Both the position numbers and the translations under genes were made by a program. DNA of 64,000 bases from Mycogone perniciosa (Eukaryota > Ascomycota > Sordariomycetes > Hypocreales > Hypocreaceae): NCBI GenBank assembly GCA_025331125.1, contig JAOALB010000004.1, forward strand, positions 1 to 64,000, written 5' to 3'. This document shows positions 59,237-64,000 of this stretch, in pieces. Each line of letters begins with the position of its first letter. Within the stretch, counting starts at the first letter, position 1. Below the pieces are notes generated by a model. It saw only the letters and a program-made list of their open reading frames with translations. It was not told the origin of the DNA and ran no database searches.

Positions 59237-60505
59237 ATGAGTTCGTCCGCGCAGCCAGTGCCCAAGGAGAAGAAGGGGCTTAGCAAGGTCCTCTCCAGAG
59301 TCAAGACCGTCTGGAGGAAGGGCGATTCTTCTAAGAATCAGTCCACTGTGCCGACTATCAACGCAACTCCAGCTGCCGCTTCGACCGCAACCACCGCGGC
59401 TACCAAGAGCACTGTCCCGGGTGGCAACACAGGAACTGCTACCACAACGTGCGTATATTTCCAAATAATTCCACCGACCCTTCTTCTTTGTGTTGCCAGG
59501 GCCGCAATTGATCACTAGCGTTTCTTGCACCGGGATGCTGGTATCGCGTATATGTTCGTCCGTGTCCAATTTTGTACTAATCGATCTCTCTACAGTGTTG
59601 CAGCTCCAGTGTCCCGGGCAGCCGAAGCTAGAACCGGATATGAGGGACTCCCGGGTGTCACAAGGCTTGCCAGGTCGGAGCTATTCGAGGAACGAGCCAA
59701 GAAGTTGAGCGAGCGATTCGGCCTGGAGATTCATGCTGAATGGCAAATCACCGTCCCCGATGACACTGTTCTCCGTATCGACAGGCCCATTCGAATGCGC
59801 GTCCGGCGGACCTGCCACCGTTGCAATGCAACCTTTGCCGCGACCAAGGAATGCCCCAACCCCAGCTGCAAGCATGTCCGCTGCAACAAATGCACCCGCT
59901 ATCCGCCGAAGCGCACCGAGGCCGAGATCATCGCTAGCCGTGAGAAGAGGGCCGCGCTTATCAAGGCCAATCGCGAGAATGCTCCCATTCTCGTTGATTA
60001 TTCCTGGAATGAAAAGGATATCGTCCTCAAGCGTCCGAGCAAAACCGGTGGTCAAGACCTCGTTCACAAGAAACCTCGTCAGCGCGTCAGGAGGACTTGC
60101 CATGAGTGCCAGACTCTCTTTATGGCCGGCTGCAAGAAGTGCGAGAAATGTAGTCACATTCGCTGTACTGACTGTCCCCGAGACCCGTAAGTGAACCCGA
60201 TATATACACATGTCAACCATGTGCAGCTATATAACTAACATGAACATGGCAGGCCAAAGAAGGACAAGTATCCATTTGGATACCCGGGCGATGCATTTGG
60301 GCCCAACAGTATACCTCACTACGAGTGTGAACTGTGCAAGACAGTGTATCCGACCAATGCCCCCAACGGCACGGAGTGTAGGAAGTGCCGTCGTCCAAAA
60401 ACCGACGCCTCACCTCGTGCTTTACCTCGCAAGGTGGAACCACTACCCGATCCAGAGGTTCTGAAACAGATTCAATCCAAGTTGGAGAATCTCAAACTTA
60501 AATAG
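59237..60505 (+). CDS. Fungal protein with repeated cysteine (zinc-binding-like) modules
   Basis: Model join(59237..59448, 59596..60186, 60253..60505), 351 aa. No named domain. The N-terminus is basic and Ser/Thr/Ala-rich. Two homologous cysteine modules follow: RRTCHRCNATFAATKECPNP ... CKHVRCNKCTRYP (about 142-172) and RRTCHECQTLFMAGCKKCEK ... CSHIRCTDCPRDP (about 238-268). A shorter third unit is YECELCKTVYP ... TECRKCRRP (about 283-310). The CxxC pairs suggest structural zinc. A KRTEAEIIASREKRAALIKA helix links the first two modules. Homologues of this kind are widespread in filamentous ascomycetes without assigned function, as I recall them. All three exons join in frame (introns GTGCGT..ACAG and GTAAGT..GGCAG). 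Nuclear or RNA-related binding is possible but not shown. Confidence 0.85.
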
Positions 60506-61357
60506 TATGCGTCCGATACCATGCTGATACCGGCATGGCGAGGCATGCTCTTTGCGGTTGTTTTTTTCTATGTAAACACCTTTACATTCGCATCATCCTC
60601 ACGACAGTTTTAGAGAGGATTCGCCACACCATTTGGTTCACCATGAGAGCCGTCTGGGTGCTGTAGCCTCCTCCCCTTCCGGCGCCAGATCCACGGAGGA
60701 ATTTCCAATTTTGTGTGAATGGACATTTTGGATTGATCAACACCAAATTGAGAAAATCGCAACATATTTCTTTCGTCAAAAATGAATGTCAATTTTGCCA
60801 CGTCCTTTCACGTTGGAAAAAAAAGTCATGTCTCCCTTCATACATGCGAAAAGTTAACGGGATGGGTAGACCATTTCAGCAGGGCAAAGGTTATTCATTT
60901 TTATATATTGGTCGAAATGCAGGAAATGCGGGAGAGATTGCTACGGTGCAACCGGTCATGTTGTTAACTCCTTTGGTTCTTGTTTTCAAGCGTCAGCGAC
61001 AAGCCCATCTCTTTGATCTGTTTTTTTATCATCTCATCATTCATTTCATGCTCCAAATCAGCAATTGGCCTGATGTCATTATATATCGGAAACCGATGGT
61101 ATCTAAATATATTGGATCTGCGCCAAACCTGTGTGGCCTTTTGTGAGGTTTTGCCTTCAACTTGTGATTCATGTCATCGTTGCATCTGTCTGCATGGAGG
61201 GGCCTGATGAATGCAGAGCGTAAAAAAAATAAAGCACAATTATATTCCATCCAACATTCCTGGGCTAGTTGCCTTCTAGAAACTGTATACCTATTCCACA
61301 GACGATATTCTAACCCAGCCCTCTTCACCAACCATTTCTACCAGGTTTTGTATATGA
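60506..61357. other. Convergent 3' flanks
   Basis: About 850 nt, AT-rich from 60770, with no supportable gene. Confidence 0.5.
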
Positions 61358-63244
61358 TCATTGAATGTTCCCAGCAATAAAAGACACCGGATTCTCTGCC
61401 ACGCCGCCAAACGGCTCCTCGACAATATATGGCTCCATTGTCAATCTCGCCGCATGCGGTCCCGAGTGCGGCACCGAAGCACCCAGTGTGTCCAGCCTGT
61501 TCCTCTTCCGCCCGATATACCGCCCTCCGCCGTCCATACGGTTGTTGAGGTACACATGCTGCTCCCTCAGCTGGGCATTGGTCTGCAGGTTCCTGAACTC
61601 GAATGCGTTGTAGATGGGCATCAGTCGGTGCGTGGGGTAGAACCGGCCCCTGACAGCCTGCTCTTTCAACACGGCGCTTTCTTTGGCGAGGATCCAGCAC
61701 CATTGCTGGCTGGGGCCAATTTGGTTCCGCCACTGAATCTCGTCCCGTAGGGCCACGGGGAGCTTTTCCTCTGGCACGATGGTTCCAGAGGCACTTGAGC
61801 CTTTGGAGAGTTGGTAGACGTAGCCGCGGAAGAATACAACACCGGGATAGTCACCATTCGTGAAGATGTGAGTCAAGCCCATCACGGACATTTGGTTGGC
61901 AGTTGCGTCTCCAGGTAAGGCCTTGGTGCGCAAGCAGTCACCAATCTCAACGCGCTCAGCACCGAAGAAACACCCGTAGTATGTGACTGTCTTTGTATTC
62001 ACGTCCTCAGAGCGACGGGTCCAGAGAGAGCAGGACGAGTCGATCTTCGATGCGGCCATTTTGGAGGCATCCAGGTTAATCAGATCCCTCTTGACAGCGT
62101 TATTGCCAGCGGCCTGGAACAGGGCTTCCCATGGCACTTCGTCAAATATTTTCTCTTTCAACTCGGCTATATCCACAGCTGGTACACTATAACAGTGGAA
62201 TGGCCGCAAGTCGGTTTCAGCTTTGGTGACGTTTTGTTGGTGCACTGTTGCGTGGCCGATGGGCAACAGCTCGTAGGAACCCATGCCAGGGGCCGCAATC
62301 ACTCCCAGACGCCATGTGTTGCCAGTCTGGTACCAAACCAGTTCTCCAGCTCGGAACAGGAGCGGTGCTTTCAGTGACCACTGGAGAGGTTGAGGCTGGG
62401 GTTTCTGTTGCAGAGGCGCAGCGGCTATGGGAGCCACAGATATTGGAGCCGGGGGCTTTGCCGTGGTTGTGGGAACTGGTGGCGGTTGTTGTATTGGTTG
62501 AGCCGTTTGCTGGGCCTGTGTTAGATTTGCAAGCTGTGGCGGTTGTGTCAATTGAGGTTGCTGCGTTTGCTGTGTTGCCTGCGGGCGAGGAGTAGTGTTG
62601 GTTGGCTGTAATGGCTGTCCTGGAATTGTTGGAGGGGGAACTGGTGTAACCTTTGGGACTAGCTTCTCTGCTTTTGGGGCCTCATTCGATGTGAGAAGCG
62701 TTATTTCATCTGATGCGGATGACTGTTTCGATAGGTTGGGGGTATTGCAATGTACACAACAACAGTCCATGTAATCCTTCGATGTTGACAGGAGCCATAT
62801 CAAGTGAACACCAAATTCTTGCGGACTTTTAAAAAGCTTGGCCTTGATGGGATATCCAGAAACCCATAGATGCTTGGACCTCTCATACAGCCAGTATCCA
62901 CGTGGGAAATTAACATACCATGGGTTCCCCTCTGTTTGTTCATGTTAGAGTAGCTCCATAAGCCCTTCTTTGCATCAAGACTTACCATCGGGGTTAGGAG
63001 AGAGTTCTTGTTTCAGTAAGATTCCCAGTTTAATCCTCCATTCCACGAATCTCGGGTCGTCTTCGGCGAGTCGTGTCATTTGCGGTTTTGCTCGTGGAGT
63101 CTTCTCCGTGGATGCTGCTTCCTTGGTAGGTTTCTTTGCAGGATTGGTGGCTATGGGTGCTGTCACCGGCCAGTATCCCGGCCCAGTATCCGTACCATCG
63201 CTTCTAGCGATGTGGACGACATCAAAGTCTTTGGTGTCGGCCAT
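61358..63244 (-). CDS. Clr2-like transcription-silencing protein
   Basis: Model join(61358..62931, 62986..63244), 610 aa. After an 86-residue start (MADTKDFDVVHIARSDGTDT) the N-terminal Clr2-type domain appears across the intron: PWYVNFPRGYWLYERSK, VSGYPIKAKLFKSPQEFG, HLIWLLSTSKDYMDCCCVHC. A Pro/Gln/Thr-rich linker (about 195-280) leads to the second domain, beginning FRAGELVWYQTGNTWRLGVI with a BAH/Tudor-like barrel look and VHQQNVTKAETDLRPFH. It continues to RRSEDVNTKTVTYYGCFFGA and RFYPTHRLMPIYNAFEFR. In fission yeast Clr2 is part of the SHREC deacetylase-remodeller complex in heterochromatin silencing; function here is by homology. The start was chosen at the second Met of the frame (63244). 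Confidence 0.82.
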
Positions 63245-64000
63245 GGTCTCGCATAACAATCTGTGTCTGAATATTCCGCCGCTGGGATACTATCCTCAGT
63301 CTGGTTGATCAAAGGGCAATTCCACTGATTTGTACGAAACACGATAGACTCGAGCTGCTGTCTGAGCACGCGTCGGGGTGAGAGGCGTCTCAAATTGCCG
63401 TTGCTGGGACCTCTGTGCCTCCGTTCAAGGCGCCGTGGCTCCTCTCGTCTTATGGATTTTGATTTCCGCTCATCTCTAGTGGGATCGCTTCAGAGAACTC
63501 AGAGTCAATCCACAGTGATTACCGACTCTTTCGCTGCTATTTGCTGCCTAGCGCTTTCGCGACAGGAGATGCAGGCGTAGAAACTCCAAAGGATTAATAT
63601 CCCCCAAATTAAGAGCCTTATGATGCCAATGAAGGTAAAACTCCGGTTCTATGAAACGCAATGCCAGGACGATAGGCCAGGTTTTATGTTTTCTCTGGAT
63701 TTTGGTGTTGTTTTGTTGAATGCAAGAGTTGGCATGTCAGAGTGAAAGAACGACCCGTGTGGCGGTTGGCTGTGCAGGTTTGATGAGTAAGCAAATATGT
63801 GGCACAGGCACCTACCCTGAATGAATATAATTTCAGGGCATGGATAAAAGATGAACCTTCACTTTTGGGGGGGACATATACTAGAGTTTCTTCTGGGTAT
63901 GGGCTTTCTTTTTCTTTTGGCGTAGCTTTCGGGTAAGATATATATTCTGTGAGGAATGGTCCAATTCGAGTATTGGAAATGGTCTGCTAATATTACACTA
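63245..64000. other. Upstream flank of Clr2-like gene, window end
   Basis: About 750 nt to the window edge. It holds the Clr2-like promoter; no gene is recognisable, although one could begin beyond the edge. Confidence 0.45.

Noticed and set aside
58435..59283. 282-codon plus-strand frame overlapping the start of the cysteine-module gene
   Set aside because: It lies in a CT-rich leader, is Ser/Pro/Arg-rich, and runs out of frame into the real start at 59237.
1..64000. Secondary-metabolite cluster, CRISPR array, transposase or rRNA
   Set aside because: No PKS/NRPS/terpene cyclase, regularly spaced repeats, transposase motifs or rRNA-like sequence were seen.

Overview
The window is nuclear DNA of a filamentous ascomycete. 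I infer Eurotiomycetes, probably Aspergillaceae. The evidence is small spliced genes with 50-120 nt introns (GT..AG, CTAAC/CTGAC-like branch sites), a GH17 glucanase of the eglC type, an arginine-attenuator peptide ahead of the CPSase small subunit, and long CT-rich leaders. I assembled 20 protein genes plus one upstream regulatory ORF by joining exons by hand. Every model ends in frame, but none has been checked against RNA. Fifteen genes lie on the minus strand and five on the plus strand.

Layout. 0-7.4 kb: aromatic amino-acid decarboxylase, nonaspanin (TM9) membrane protein and arrestin-fold protein, all minus. 7.4-9.6 kb: empty. 9.6-15.3 kb: a ZIP metal transporter followed by an accessory-looking patch with two lineage-type orphan genes, one with a PD-(D/E)XK-like signature, flanking a decayed inverted repeat. 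15.9-25 kb: eglC glucanase, TSC1/hamartin homologue, DJ-1/PfpI-like protein. 25-35 kb: a dense housekeeping block with an Acinus-like SAP/RRM protein, arginine-specific CPSase small subunit with a spliced attenuator uORF, ETF-beta, ArfGAP and a two-RRM RGG protein. 37-49 kb: Tah18-type diflavin reductase, a membrane-anchored pepsin-like protein lacking the first catalytic Asp, a 4 kb gap, and a repetitive Ser/Thr-rich putative GPI protein. 49-64 kb: a Ufo1-like F-box/UIM protein, a 6.5 kb gap, a fungal cysteine-module protein and a Clr2-like silencing factor.

The genes do not form one pathway. There is no secondary-metabolite cluster, transposase, rRNA or CRISPR. The two most informative non-gene signals are the attenuator uORF at 29257-29554, which is broken by two introns and only makes the canonical 24-residue peptide when spliced, and a dispersed palindromic motif built from GTACGGAGTAC that recurs across almost every intergenic region and is absent from the coding exons I read.
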